This document shows positions 41,544-50,557 of a stretch of 64,000 bases of DNA, piece after piece. Made by a program: the position numbers and the translations under genes. The notes beneath the pieces were generated by a model. It saw only the letters and a list, made by a program, of their open reading frames with translations, ran no database searches and was not told where the DNA came from. Source of the DNA: UBA6065 sp036565605 (lineage in GTDB: Bacteria > Patescibacteriota > Minisyncoccia > Phycocordibacterales > UBA6065); the NCBI GenBank assembly GCA_036565605.1, contig DATCXV010000009.1, positions 1 to 64,000 of the forward strand, in the 5' to 3' direction. Position 1 is the first letter of the stretch. Every line of letters starts with the position of its first letter.

Positions 41544-43187
41544 CTATGACGTGGCTTCCGGCAATTCCACATAGAATTGGCTGCCCTTTCCTTCCCCAGC
41601 TGATTCTGCCCAAATTTTACCACCGTGGGCATTCATGATCTCTTTTGCGATGAAAAGGCCCAAACCGGTGCCGTGGATGTTTGCTTCCGATGCGCTGGGT
41701 GCGCGCGAGAATTTCTGAAAAAGTTTAGGCATGACTTCCGATTTGATGCCAACGCCCGTATCCGCAATCTTAAGGCATATCATCTTATGAGCAGTGTCTT
41801 TGGTAAGCGAAACTTCGATAGATCCTTGCGGCGTGTATTTGATCGAATTGTCGATAGCGTTCATGATAACTTGCTTGAATTTATCTGGATCTGCTTTGAT
41901 CGGATAAGTCTGCGAGGCGTCAACCGAGACCGAGTATGCAAGGCCCTTTGCCCCGATGTTCACCTTTTGTTCGTTCATAACATCATTCAACAGATCCTTG
42001 AAATCCATCGCGATCAAATTATATTTCATGGTACCCAATTCAATGCGCGAGACGTTCAGATAGTCTTCGACGATCGATACCAATGTTTTGGTTGAAGTCT
42101 CGATTACTTGGATAATATCGCGGACCGGCTTTGGCACTTCGCCTAAATCTCCTTCCAAAATCATCGACGCATTGCCGCGGATTGATCCCAACGGACTGCG
42201 CAACTGATGTGTTGCGAACGAAACGAATTCGGTTTTTTGTTTGTCGAGCTCTGTGAGGCGTTCGTTTGCTTTTTTCAGGTCTTCAGCAAGTCTTTCGATC
42301 CTTCTACGCTGGTCAAATTCTTTTTTGGCGTCACGCGCAAGCAGTACTCCAAAGGCCAGTGTGACAACAAAGGTCACCAAGGTCAGTTTCTGGGCACCAG
42401 AATCTTCGATAAAGAAGAATTGCGTACCGACCATGACGATAAGAACATACGAGAGAAGTTGCGTGCCTAAAATACGTAAATGGAATACGTGCAAATTAGT
42501 CACCGCATATATGATCATGAAAAGAAATGCCGGCAGGACAAATAGGCTGTACAAATTGATCTCGTAAATGCCTGTTTGGCTTGATATATATTCCGTTACA
42601 GAAAAGACTGCAAAAAACAAAAGTAGTCCCGCGGCTACTGTCCAGATTTCTACGCGTCGTTGGCGTGCGGTTTTGCGGGATGCCAGAATGGCCGAGACTA
42701 AAATATATATGCAAACAATCCATTCGATCGCCAATTTGTATTGGGTGAGCCATTCACTGTTGAAAGCTTCGCACTGCGGTTGATTGAAACCAGTTATCGA
42801 TTTTCCGGTAACAGTGATCCACCATGCAGGAATTGAAAGTGCTAAAAAGGCTATTTTAAGCCATTCTGGCACCTTTTTTCCATCGTTTACCAGTATGGCA
42901 AAGAAATATGCGCCAGCAAGATAGAACACGACATTGATGTAATCAAGAGGTGCCCAGAATGAAGTGACGAGATGATAGTCTGATTGTGTCCACAAAACAA
43001 CATCACCTATAAGCCACAGACAGAAACCTGATACGAAAAGTGCGAAGACTCGTGAAATAAGCGAAAAGCGGGATTTGAAAAGAACCAAGATAGCCAAGAG
43101 CATGGCTATGACCACTGGAACGAGGTGGGAATAATATGCAATGGTGTGATAGTCGACGGTCGTTATGAAGCAGGTGTTGGGGTTCAT
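41544..43187 (-). CDS. orphan sensor histidine kinase
   Basis: A 547-residue membrane kinase. About eight hydrophobic helices fill the first 290 residues. A short coiled linker leads to HisKA with the phospho-acceptor His in FVSFATHQLRSPLGSI, then HATPase_c with the N-box NAIDNSIKYTPQG, G1 DTGVGIKSEVM and G2 GTGLGLFIAKEIMNAHGG. No response regulator is adjacent or anywhere in the window. TATAAT lies 14 nt before the ATG. Confidence 0.92.
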   Translation of the reverse strand: MNPNTCFITTVDYHTIAYYSHLVPVVIAMLLAILVLFKSRFSLISRVFALFVSGFCLWLIGDVVLWTQSDYHLVTSFWAPLDYINVVFYLAGAYFFAILVNDGKKVPEWLKIAFLALSIPAWWITVTGKSITGFNQPQCEAFNSEWLTQYKLAIEWIVCIYILVSAILASRKTARQRRVEIWTVAAGLLLFFAVFSVTEYISSQTGIYEINLYSLFVLPAFLFMIIYAVTNLHVFHLRILGTQLLSYVLIVMVGTQFFFIEDSGAQKLTLVTFVVTLAFGVLLARDAKKEFDQRRRIERLAEDLKKANERLTELDKQKTEFVSFATHQLRSPLGSIRGNASMILEGDLGEVPKPVRDIIQVIETSTKTLVSIVEDYLNVSRIELGTMKYNLIAMDFKDLLNDVMNEQKVNIGAKGLAYSVSVDASQTYPIKADPDKFKQVIMNAIDNSIKYTPQGSIEVSLTKDTAHKMICLKIADTGVGIKSEVMPKLFQKFSRAPSASEANIHGTGLGLFIAKEIMNAHGGKIWAESAGEGKGSQFYVELPEATS

Positions 43188-43202
43188 GGGAAGATATGAA
43201 AA

Positions 43203-44012
43203 TTATAGCAGCTTCTTTTTTACATAATCCAAAGAGGTGTGCGGATGGCACATCCAGAACTCCTCTCCTTCTATGTCGGTTGGCTCGAGGGCGACTATGA
43301 GAGGTTTTACACCAGTTGCTTTCATTATCCGTAGAAACGCAGGCAAGAAGATTTCCCGAGTGAAACCCACTTCCTTCATGTCGAGCATGAAATTCTCGAA
43401 GAGAACAGCGTGTTTTACGAAGAGCGATAGGAAATTTTCGTAATAACCTTTTGCGGCCCCGCCTGAAGTTGCAAACCAATCGGAAGCATCGTAAAAAACA
43501 GCAGTATCAAGTTTCGGGTAAGTATTTTCAAAAAGTTCACGATGAAAGTCGACCAATGGTTGGCCCCAGAGGGTTTTTACTTCATCGATTTTCTTGCCAT
43601 TGTACGAATTGAAATCGATGACATTTAGTCTTTCGATCTTCGAACCTCCCTTTTTTCCTTTACCAAAAAAGAAGCTGAGTTTGCCTAATGCTTTTTTCAC
43701 ATCATTGTTCGAGGTGAATTTATCCTTACGGTATTCCCAGAACAAGGGTTGCAGCCCGCACACTGCGTCAGCGATACTTACAAACCTGCGCAATTCATAA
43801 TTAGGAGTTGTGACCTGGCGGAATAATACAGCCTTAGGTCCGTCAGAAAGTGGTTCTGGGATGCGTATCGCGACAGAGTCCCGCATTCGAGCACCCAGTG
43901 ATTCGTCGGCGTTACGGGAACGAAGTTCCTCGATTGCCTTATCGAGCGGTGTATAAATGAAAGCGTTAAACGCCTCTCTGTCCGAGATGAGTTTTTCGAT
44001 ATCTATATCCAT
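43203..44012 (-). CDS. hypothetical protein (269 aa)
   Basis: I do not recognise the family. The protein is soluble, with SDREAFNAFIYTPLDKAIEEL at the start, a basic glycine-rich loop (FFFGKGKKGGSK), NVIDFNSYNGKKIDEVKTLWG, and a C-terminal KATGVKPLIVALEPTDIEGEEFWMCHPH. It follows the Cys-rich secreted protein gene with 1 bp between, in one operon with the EamA transporter. Confidence 0.6.
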   Translation of the reverse strand: MDIDIEKLISDREAFNAFIYTPLDKAIEELRSRNADESLGARMRDSVAIRIPEPLSDGPKAVLFRQVTTPNYELRRFVSIADAVCGLQPLFWEYRKDKFTSNNDVKKALGKLSFFFGKGKKGGSKIERLNVIDFNSYNGKKIDEVKTLWGQPLVDFHRELFENTYPKLDTAVFYDASDWFATSGGAAKGYYENFLSLFVKHAVLFENFMLDMKEVGFTREIFLPAFLRIMKATGVKPLIVALEPTDIEGEEFWMCHPHTSLDYVKKKLL

Positions 44013-44013
44013 T

Positions 44014-44340
44014 TTAGTTGCTGCAGGTATCGTCCGATGATTCTCCGCACGCTATTTCTGTGCACTGGATTTCGCCTGATTCACATTGCGCGAGGCATGT
44101 ATCATCTGTGCACTTTGAAAAATCTGCCGCGTTTATAGAAAAGACTCGATAATTAGAGAGGTTGTTTGGCGGACATTCATCAGTGTTTTCGCAATCTCGA
44201 ACGAAACATGTCTGTGATGCTTCATCGCAAGGTGCTTCGACCAAAAAGTCATACGACTTATTTTTGTAGAATGTCGAATAGGAGTACCAGAAGACTGTAA
44301 GAACCATAGCGGCAAAAACTGTAAAAAGTATTTTGTTCAT
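44014..44340 (-). CDS. secreted or anchored Cys-rich small protein
   Basis: From Met 44340, 108 residues: hydrophobic N-terminus (ILFTVFAAMVLTVFWYSY) as anchor or signal, then a Cys-rich domain with ten Cys in about 75 residues (CDEASQTCFVRDCENTDEC ... CLAQCESGEIQC ... CGESSDDTC). The Cys pattern suggests disulfides and thus an external location. Function unknown. ATG overlaps the stop of the EamA gene (ATGA), which fixes the start. Confidence 0.6.
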   Translation of the reverse strand: MNKILFTVFAAMVLTVFWYSYSTFYKNKSYDFLVEAPCDEASQTCFVRDCENTDECPPNNLSNYRVFSINAADFSKCTDDTCLAQCESGEIQCTEIACGESSDDTCSN

Positions 44341-45251
44341 ACGTTGTAAATCATATAAATACCAACACCCATGATGGCGATGCACAAGAGTTTTTGTGCC
44401 AGATGGCCGCGTGCAATTTTTTCAGTGAGTATATGTGGAAAGTACAGTGAAAGTACAAGTCCAAGCGTAAACACGAAAAGTGGCTGGAACGAATAGTTAA
44501 CAAGCAGCACGAGCGATATTGGAGCCAGAAGCATTGCGAAATAGTTGATGGCATTAGCGATTACCAAAAGAAGCTCGGTCGCGATGTTTATGCCAAGGAT
44601 GGATTTGTGTTTGGTTAAGATGATCCGCAAAGCATCTTCTCTGTAGCGGCGAACACAGAGGAAAAAAGCAAGACCAAAGGCCGCAACGCCAATTTGATTC
44701 CAAAAAAATGATGATATGAACGAAGTGTCTGCTCCGATTTTCTTGAAAAGCGTGTCACTTATGGCGAAGCACAAGCTGGATAAGGTCATTAATAGGACCG
44801 GCCGAAATTTAGGTCGGAAATCTCGTTCAAATTCAAGCGAGAGTACTGCCGCCCCTGCAATTATGATAATACCCCCAAGGATCTGCTGTCGCGATAGTAT
44901 TTCTCCGAGAAAAAAGTACCCGAGAATGTAAGCAAAAACTGGTGAAAGCTGCCAGAACGGTACGACATACGACGGATCGTCTTTTTCGAGCGCTTTCATG
45001 GCGAAGAAATTTCCGAGTGTTATAGCAACACCCGAAAGCGCAAGTATGATCCGGTCTCCGGATGGTACTGTAAACAGAGTGTGGTCAAAGAAAAGAATTA
45101 CCGGCAAAAAGAGAACCGGAAAAAGAGATGAGAATGTGATAAGCCCACCCACCCCGCTGATCGAAGGGAATTTCGATACAAGGTATTTATCTGCGTGATT
45201 AAGGAAGCTCCAAATAAGCGGAGCGGTGGCTGCAAGGATAAACCAGACCAT
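44337..45251 (-). CDS. EamA/DMT-family transporter
   Basis: A 304-residue protein with ten hydrophobic helices in two similar halves, as in the drug/metabolite transporter family. YVVPFWQLSPVFAYILGYFFLGEILSRQQILGG is the typical EamA ending of the first half. Substrate unknown; a nutrient or metabolite exchange role is plausible in a reduced genome. Start 45251 (MVWFILAATAP) is chosen because a TGCTATGAT box ends 6 nt upstream; longer frames run through it. Confidence 0.85.
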   Translation of the reverse strand: MVWFILAATAPLIWSFLNHADKYLVSKFPSISGVGGLITFSSLFPVLFLPVILFFDHTLFTVPSGDRIILALSGVAITLGNFFAMKALEKDDPSYVVPFWQLSPVFAYILGYFFLGEILSRQQILGGIIIIAGAAVLSLEFERDFRPKFRPVLLMTLSSLCFAISDTLFKKIGADTSFISSFFWNQIGVAAFGLAFFLCVRRYREDALRIILTKHKSILGINIATELLLVIANAINYFAMLLAPISLVLLVNYSFQPLFVFTLGLVLSLYFPHILTEKIARGHLAQKLLCIAIMGVGIYMIYNV

Positions 45252-45257
45252 ATTCAG

Positions 45258-45263
45258 ATCATA
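45258..45263 (-). promoter_or_regulatory. extended -10 of the EamA gene
   Basis: TGCTATGAT on the minus strand ends 6 nt before ATG 45251. Confidence 0.5.
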
Positions 45264-45293
45264 GCACATCCAAAGTCCGTATTGTCCAGCAAA

Positions 45294-45320
45294 TAAAAAG
45301 CGCCGCATTTCTGCGGCGCC
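45294..45320 (-). terminator. terminator of the downstream ABC exporter gene
   Basis: GCGCCGCA/TGCGGCGC stem around a four-base loop; on the minus strand followed by TTTTTATTT. Confidence 0.85.
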
Positions 45321-45326
45321 TCGATA

Positions 45327-47120
45327 TCACGAATTCTTTTCTCTTTGCGGCGGAGTAAAAAATTCGCGACATATTTTTCCTTCCAGGAAGTCAGAGTACG
45401 CGTCGATGTTCAATAGTTTCTTATGCGTTCCTTCCGCGACCACCTTTCCTCCTGAAAGGAAGATGAGGTGATCAGAGGTAAGGATGCTTGGCGACTTATG
45501 GGCGATCATCACGCATGTAGCGTTCTGCTCGGCTATATATCGCCGCAAAGCCTCGTTCACTTTCCTGTCGTTCTCGGGGTCAAGGCCGCTCGTTGGTTCG
45601 TCCAAAAGAAGCAATCTCGCGTTCCGGTGCCTTACTTGTGCCATTGCTATGCGTTGCGCTTGGCCTCCAGAGAGACCAAAGTCGTCACCTGACAGAATGG
45701 CATTATAGCCCTCGGGACCGAACCGATCCTTGAACTCGCTCACATTCATCTGATCCATGACGTGCTCGAACATTTCAGGTGTGACTTTGCTTGCACTGCC
45801 ATTAAGGCCGAACAAGACATTGTCTCGTACTGAAACATCATTCCATAAATGAAGGTACGGATTTTGCCATACTACCCCCGTATGCGCTTGCCATTGGCGC
45901 TGATCGATATCGCGCAGACGTGTGTTTCCGACATAGATATCGCCTCGTTCCGGAACATACATGCCCATTAACAGTCGAAGGCATGTAGATTTACCTGAAC
46001 CAGATGATCCGATGATGCCTGTCATTTTTCCGTACGGAATCCTGAAGGTGCAATCCTGCAGATCCCACTTGATGCCTTCCTGGTAATAACGGAACCACAC
46101 ATGCTCGAAGCGAATATCGCCATCGGGCACTGGACGGTTCTGAATCTCCAGTCGGCTCGGCTCTGGCTCTGGTTTTGTAGAAAGCATACCGAAGTACTTT
46201 TCTACCTGCTCATCATTTTTATGGGAGAGCTCTGAATGGATCGTGTTGAAGCTTGCCATGGTCTCGAAGATCGAGAGGACAAGCCACATCACCACCACGA
46301 ACGACACAGCGTTGAACGAGCTGTATGCCGAAAGAATGGCACACAGCCCGACAACTGCTATCTGTCCGAGGCCAGGTATGCTCTCGTGAGAGAGTTCTGC
46401 TTTCACTTGTTTGCGAGCCAGACGGATACCTTCGATACACGCCTTGTCGATACGCTGTGCATACTTTGCAATAAGCGACTCTTCGACGCCATTAAGGCGT
46501 GTTATCGTCACTTTCTGTATCATTTCCCTGAACTTGGCGGTTATTTTAATGCACTCTGTATTGTGTTCGGACATCTCGAGCGATGTCGTCTGTGCGCTTC
46601 GATGCCATACATACAGGTATGTAACCGAAAGCATTGTAATGACGACGGCCGAACGCCATTCGACAACCGCCAAAACCGTGATCAGGACTACGGCTTTTAC
46701 GAGAAGCGGAATTGCTTCTCTGAAAACCGTATCCATGAACGCGTTGATGGCTGTCTCGCCTTCCGAAAGCACTGTCGCAATATAGCCGCTATCGAGGCCC
46801 ACAAGATCTTGGATCGGAAATGTGTGAACTTTCTCTGCCGCAAACAAAAGTATGCGAACTTGTGGCCCATACGCGACGCGTGTTTTGAACACGATCTTCT
46901 GGGCCCAATGTGTAAAGGCCTGATAGAAGATCGCGATGCAAAGCAGTGCTGCGTATCCGCTGTCGATCGAACCTCCCTTCAACATGTTGGCAATAAAGTA
47001 CCACTGCACCAGGGGCGCAGTGGTACTCAGACAATTAAGGATGCAATAGAAGACCATGTAGCCGCGATACGGCTTCACAAGTCCCCACACCTGACGGATT
47101 CGAGTGAGGTAAGCTTTCAC
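45327..47120 (-). CDS. ABC transporter half-exporter
   Basis: A 597-residue protein with six membrane helices then an ATPase domain: Walker A GSSGSGKSTCL, signature LSGGQAQRIAMAQ, Walker B LLLLDEPTSGLDPEN, His loop MIAHKSPS. It starts at GTG with a weak AAGG upstream. The neighbouring ABC gene is transcribed the same way, and the two products may form a heterodimeric exporter; a terminator lies between them, so they may be made in different amounts. Confidence 0.88.
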   Translation of the reverse strand: MKAYLTRIRQVWGLVKPYRGYMVFYCILNCLSTTAPLVQWYFIANMLKGGSIDSGYAALLCIAIFYQAFTHWAQKIVFKTRVAYGPQVRILLFAAEKVHTFPIQDLVGLDSGYIATVLSEGETAINAFMDTVFREAIPLLVKAVVLITVLAVVEWRSAVVITMLSVTYLYVWHRSAQTTSLEMSEHNTECIKITAKFREMIQKVTITRLNGVEESLIAKYAQRIDKACIEGIRLARKQVKAELSHESIPGLGQIAVVGLCAILSAYSSFNAVSFVVVMWLVLSIFETMASFNTIHSELSHKNDEQVEKYFGMLSTKPEPEPSRLEIQNRPVPDGDIRFEHVWFRYYQEGIKWDLQDCTFRIPYGKMTGIIGSSGSGKSTCLRLLMGMYVPERGDIYVGNTRLRDIDQRQWQAHTGVVWQNPYLHLWNDVSVRDNVLFGLNGSASKVTPEMFEHVMDQMNVSEFKDRFGPEGYNAILSGDDFGLSGGQAQRIAMAQVRHRNARLLLLDEPTSGLDPENDRKVNEALRRYIAEQNATCVMIAHKSPSILTSDHLIFLSGGKVVAEGTHKKLLNIDAYSDFLEGKICREFFTPPQREKNS

Positions 47121-47252
47121 GAACCGGACCTTTCGTTGGATTGTTGAGTTGAGCTGACGTTAGAACTAAAAAGACCAAAGTGCCAAAAGGGCTCTTTCTA
47201 GCCTTATTACGCCGCTTGGTGTCGCTTTGTTCGATACACTTTAGTAAAGTAG

Positions 47253-47279
47253 AAAAAAGAGCCTCCGAAGAGGCTCTTT
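47253..47279 (-). terminator. terminator between the two ABC genes
   Basis: AAAGAGCCTC pairs with GAGGCTCTTT around TTCG; on the minus strand it runs into a T-run right after the stop of the upstream ABC gene. Confidence 0.85.
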
Positions 47280-47282
47280 GAA

Positions 47283-49109
47283 TCAACTGAACATACTTAC
47301 TTCCCGTGTTACCAATGTTCGGTATTCCACGCAGGACCTCATCAGTTCTTCGTGGTTACCGATACCGGCGATGCCTCCTTGTCGGAACACGATGATTTGA
47401 TCGGCATGACGGATAGTCGACAGGCGGTGTGCAATGATAATACTGGTTCTGCCTGCCATTGCATCCCGCATAGCCTGATGGACCAGCGCCTCATTCTCCG
47501 GATCCAAAGCATTTGTTGCTTCGTCCAGAATGATAAGGCTCGGCTCCCTCATGAGCGCTCGCCCAATGGCGATGCGTTGGCGCTGTCCGCCAGAGAGTTG
47601 AACGCCGTTTTCACCGATTAAGGTGTCGAAGCGTTTTGATCCCAGACGCGGATAGAACTCGTCGATGCGCGCGATCTTAGCGATCCGGTCCAAGTCCTCG
47701 TCAGTTACAAACTGCGCAGAGCCGTTAAGGCCATACGTCAGATTGTAGCGAACAGTCTCGTCCCAGAGTTTTGGATCTTGCTCGACCGTTCCCACTGACT
47801 TTCGCCAATGGTGAAGATCAAGCAGCTTCAAATCGTTTCCATCAATAAGGATTTGGCCTTCATCGGGATCGTATCCACGCAAGGTCAGTCCAATTACGGT
47901 CGACTTGCCGGAACCGGAAGGTCCCACAAGAGCGCAGGTTGAGCCGGCTTTGATTCTAAACGAGAGGTTATTGACCGCGATCGGTCGCTCACCCTCTTCT
48001 TCTGCCGATTCGTCCTCTTCGTCGTCATCGTGCTTGCTCACGAACTGATGTTCGGGATAGCGAAATGACACGTTACGGAACTCGATCTCGCCTCGGAAGG
48101 CTTTTGGCCGAATGGGATTCTCGACAACACTGATTGCTGGGGGCATATCGACAAGATCGAAATACCGTCCAATCAGTACATTATTCTTGGAGATTTGCCG
48201 TTGGAGCGAACCGACCATCGACAACGCACTGAAAGCGTGAGATGCCCATCCAAAAGCGATAACAATCGCACCGGCCGATACCTTGCCCTGAGAAGCCAGA
48301 TAGATGCCGACGAATGTTATACCGATCTGACCCAAGTGAGAAAACGGTTCGCGAAAAACATGAATCAAACCAACATAGCGCACCCAGAGGGCGCGACCAA
48401 AGTCGTTGCATTCCTTTTCCTGCGCAGCAAATTCCCGCTTGAGACGCTCTTCTTGCCCACACACCATAACGAGACGCAGATTTTTGATCCGCTCCCAATA
48501 TGTTGTGCCAAGCTTGTTCTCCATCTTGGCGTGCCGTTTGATATCCGGCAACAGCCTCTTGTTGATGAGGTAGCTTGATGTGACATAGAAGATGACCGAC
48601 GTGATTGCAACCAGTCCCATTAAGGGACTGATATAGACCAACGCGATCGCAGCGACCACTACACGCAAGAGAGCTGACACAACTTGTGTAAGGAGGAGAT
48701 CGACCATTTGTGACAAGGCGACTTCTCCCTTTTTGATCACATCATGCTTGAAGCCTGAATTCTGATTGGTAATCTGGCCGATCGAAAGACGGCTGATTCC
48801 CGTAAGAGTCGTGTCAGATGCGACTTCTCCATTATCGTAAGCAACCTTTTTCAGGTATTGCTTGTCGAGAAAGAAGTAGATCACACCGCGAATTTCCATG
48901 GCCACGAAGGTTGCTGCGATAAGCCACATCTGCTTTGAAAGCGGATGATGGTTCACAACTCCATCGATGATGAAGCCGTTCAAGAACGGCACCACAAGTG
49001 CTGCCGCCTGGCTTATCGAATCCCAAATCATGGCATTTCGTAACGACGGATGAAGAGGCCGATAGACCTCGCGAATCCGCCGTAGGCGGTTCTTGGTACT
49101 TATCTTCAC
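47283..49109 (-). CDS. ABC transporter half-exporter with acidic linker
   Basis: From GTG 49109, 608 residues: six membrane helices, then an ATPase domain with Walker A GPSGSGKSTVIG, signature LSGGQRQRIAIGRAL, Walker B LIILDEATNALDPEN and IAHRLSTI. Just ahead of the Walker A region lies an acidic insert (HDDDEEDESAEEEGE) not usual in the family. The GTG is chosen for the AGGAG ribosome binding site 6 nt upstream; longer frames run into a hairpin. Substrate unknown. Confidence 0.88.
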   Translation of the reverse strand: MKISTKNRLRRIREVYRPLHPSLRNAMIWDSISQAAALVVPFLNGFIIDGVVNHHPLSKQMWLIAATFVAMEIRGVIYFFLDKQYLKKVAYDNGEVASDTTLTGISRLSIGQITNQNSGFKHDVIKKGEVALSQMVDLLLTQVVSALLRVVVAAIALVYISPLMGLVAITSVIFYVTSSYLINKRLLPDIKRHAKMENKLGTTYWERIKNLRLVMVCGQEERLKREFAAQEKECNDFGRALWVRYVGLIHVFREPFSHLGQIGITFVGIYLASQGKVSAGAIVIAFGWASHAFSALSMVGSLQRQISKNNVLIGRYFDLVDMPPAISVVENPIRPKAFRGEIEFRNVSFRYPEHQFVSKHDDDEEDESAEEEGERPIAVNNLSFRIKAGSTCALVGPSGSGKSTVIGLTLRGYDPDEGQILIDGNDLKLLDLHHWRKSVGTVEQDPKLWDETVRYNLTYGLNGSAQFVTDEDLDRIAKIARIDEFYPRLGSKRFDTLIGENGVQLSGGQRQRIAIGRALMREPSLIILDEATNALDPENEALVHQAMRDAMAGRTSIIIAHRLSTIRHADQIIVFRQGGIAGIGNHEELMRSCVEYRTLVTREVSMFS

Positions 49110-49115
49110 TGAGTA

Positions 49116-49120
49116 CTCCT
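49116..49120 (-). promoter_or_regulatory. Shine-Dalgarno of the ABC gene
   Basis: AGGAG on the minus strand, 6 nt before GTG 49109. It decides the start and is one of the few clear SD sites here. Confidence 0.7.
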
Positions 49121-49161
49121 TTGGTTGGGGGTTGAGTTGAAAAGAACTATTCTGAAAATAA

Positions 49162-49188
49162 ACACACCGTGCTTGTCGCACGGTGTGT
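49162..49188. terminator. perfect hairpin in the leader of the ABC gene
   Basis: ACACACCGTGC and GCACGGTGTGT pair perfectly around TTGTC, about 50 bp before the ABC start. On the minus strand a T-rich tract follows. It may be an attenuator or the end of an upstream unit. The remainder of 49110-49357 shows no gene. Confidence 0.6.
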
Positions 49189-49357
49189 CAAATACTCGAT
49201 GAGGATCAAGTGCTTACGACACCATGCGACAACGGCAAACTGCAGGCGCGACAAAATGCGCGTTCGGAGTTCCTTTGCGGTTGTGCATATACAAAATCAT
49301 GTACGAATATCTTAACACAAATACACCACGGATGCAAGCGGCGTCCGATGTGCAGAT

Positions 49358-50452
49358 CTATATCCCCTCTTTCTTAAGGCTCTCTACAGCCTTCTTTGCT
49401 TCCTTGGATAGTCTTTTTGGCATCGTTACGTGAACGACGACCAACGCATCGCCGCGGCCGCGGCTTGTGGGAACTCCCTTGCTGCGTACACGCAGGATTT
49501 CGCCTTCGGCAGTACCTTCTGGAATCTTCAATTCGATATCTCCGTCCAGCGTCTTAAGCGGATAGGTCATGCCCAAAAGCGCGTCGGACAATTTGATATC
49601 CACTTCGCAGACCAGATTCGTACCCTCTTTGCGCCACAGCGAGTGCTTTTTGACGTGTATGCGGATGTACAGGTCCCCCGGTTCGCCGCCGGAAATCGCT
49701 TCACCTGCCTTTGACAGACGGATCATTTCGCCGTCGTCGAGTCCAGCCGGGATCTTTACTTTGATCTCTTGATTGCGCTTGCGGACGCCGGCACCCTTGC
49801 AGACTGGACATTTTTCTTCCGGTTCGCTGCCTTTGCCGTGACAAGTTGGACACGTGGTCGTTGCTTGGAACGAGCCCAAGATCGAGCGCTTCACTTCTGT
49901 TACGCGGCCTGAGCCGGAACAGGTGTGGCACGTCTTCATTTTCGAACCTGGTTTTGCGCCCGAGCCGGCACAGTTTTCGCAGGCCGACATTTTGTTAAGG
50001 ACGATCGATTTTTCGACACCAAAGATCGATTCCTCGAATGTTATATCAACGTCAACTTGAATGTCAGAACCTTTGACCGGCCTTTGCGAACGACCGCCGC
50101 CGAACATCGAACCAAAGATGTCGCCGAGGTCGAATTCAACGCCACCGTTCTGTCCGAAGCCTGCGTTTTGGAAACCTGAAAAGTCGAAGCCGAAGTCGTT
50201 CGGATTGAAGCCTGCGCCACCAAAGCCACTGCCTCCCATACCTGGCCCCGCTGAACCGAATTGGTCGTATTGGGAGCGCTTCTTCTCGTCTGAAAGCACC
50301 GAATACGCCTCGTTTACTTCTTTGAATTTGTCGGCATCACCGCCGGATTTATCCGGATGATACTGATGCGCGAGCTTCCTGAACGCCTTTTTGATGTCGT
50401 CTTGCGACGCGTTCTTTTCGACGCCGAGGGTCTTGTAATAATCTTTTGACAT
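49358..50452 (-). CDS. dnaJ: chaperone DnaJ
   Basis: A 364-residue type I Hsp40: J domain DYYKTLGVEKNASQDDIKKAFRKLAHQYHPDKSG with HPD, a Gly/Phe-rich linker, four CxxCxGxG-type zinc repeats (CENCAGSG, CHTCSGSG, CPTCHGKG, CPVCKGAG) and the C-terminal substrate domains. It stimulates DnaK. Start 50452 (MSKDYYK) is the family start. It follows dnaK after a long hairpin. Confidence 0.97.
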   Translation of the reverse strand: MSKDYYKTLGVEKNASQDDIKKAFRKLAHQYHPDKSGGDADKFKEVNEAYSVLSDEKKRSQYDQFGSAGPGMGGSGFGGAGFNPNDFGFDFSGFQNAGFGQNGGVEFDLGDIFGSMFGGGRSQRPVKGSDIQVDVDITFEESIFGVEKSIVLNKMSACENCAGSGAKPGSKMKTCHTCSGSGRVTEVKRSILGSFQATTTCPTCHGKGSEPEEKCPVCKGAGVRKRNQEIKVKIPAGLDDGEMIRLSKAGEAISGGEPGDLYIRIHVKKHSLWRKEGTNLVCEVDIKLSDALLGMTYPLKTLDGDIELKIPEGTAEGEILRVRSKGVPTSRGRGDALVVVHVTMPKRLSKEAKKAVESLKKEGI

Positions 50453-50491
50453 TATTTTCTGGAGAAACAAACTTGCTTAGTCCGTAAACTC

Positions 50492-50546
50492 AAGCAGACA
50501 CCCTCTTCCCCACGACCCCATGGTCATGAGGAATGGCTGTCTGCTT
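50492..50546. terminator. long hairpin between dnaK and dnaJ
   Basis: AAGCAGACA/TGTCTGCTT close a 37-base loop that contains a GACC/GGTC pairing. In the dnaK-to-dnaJ direction no good T-run follows, so partial termination or mRNA processing is more likely than a full stop. Confidence 0.5.
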
Positions 50547-50557
50547 TTTATTTCAAC

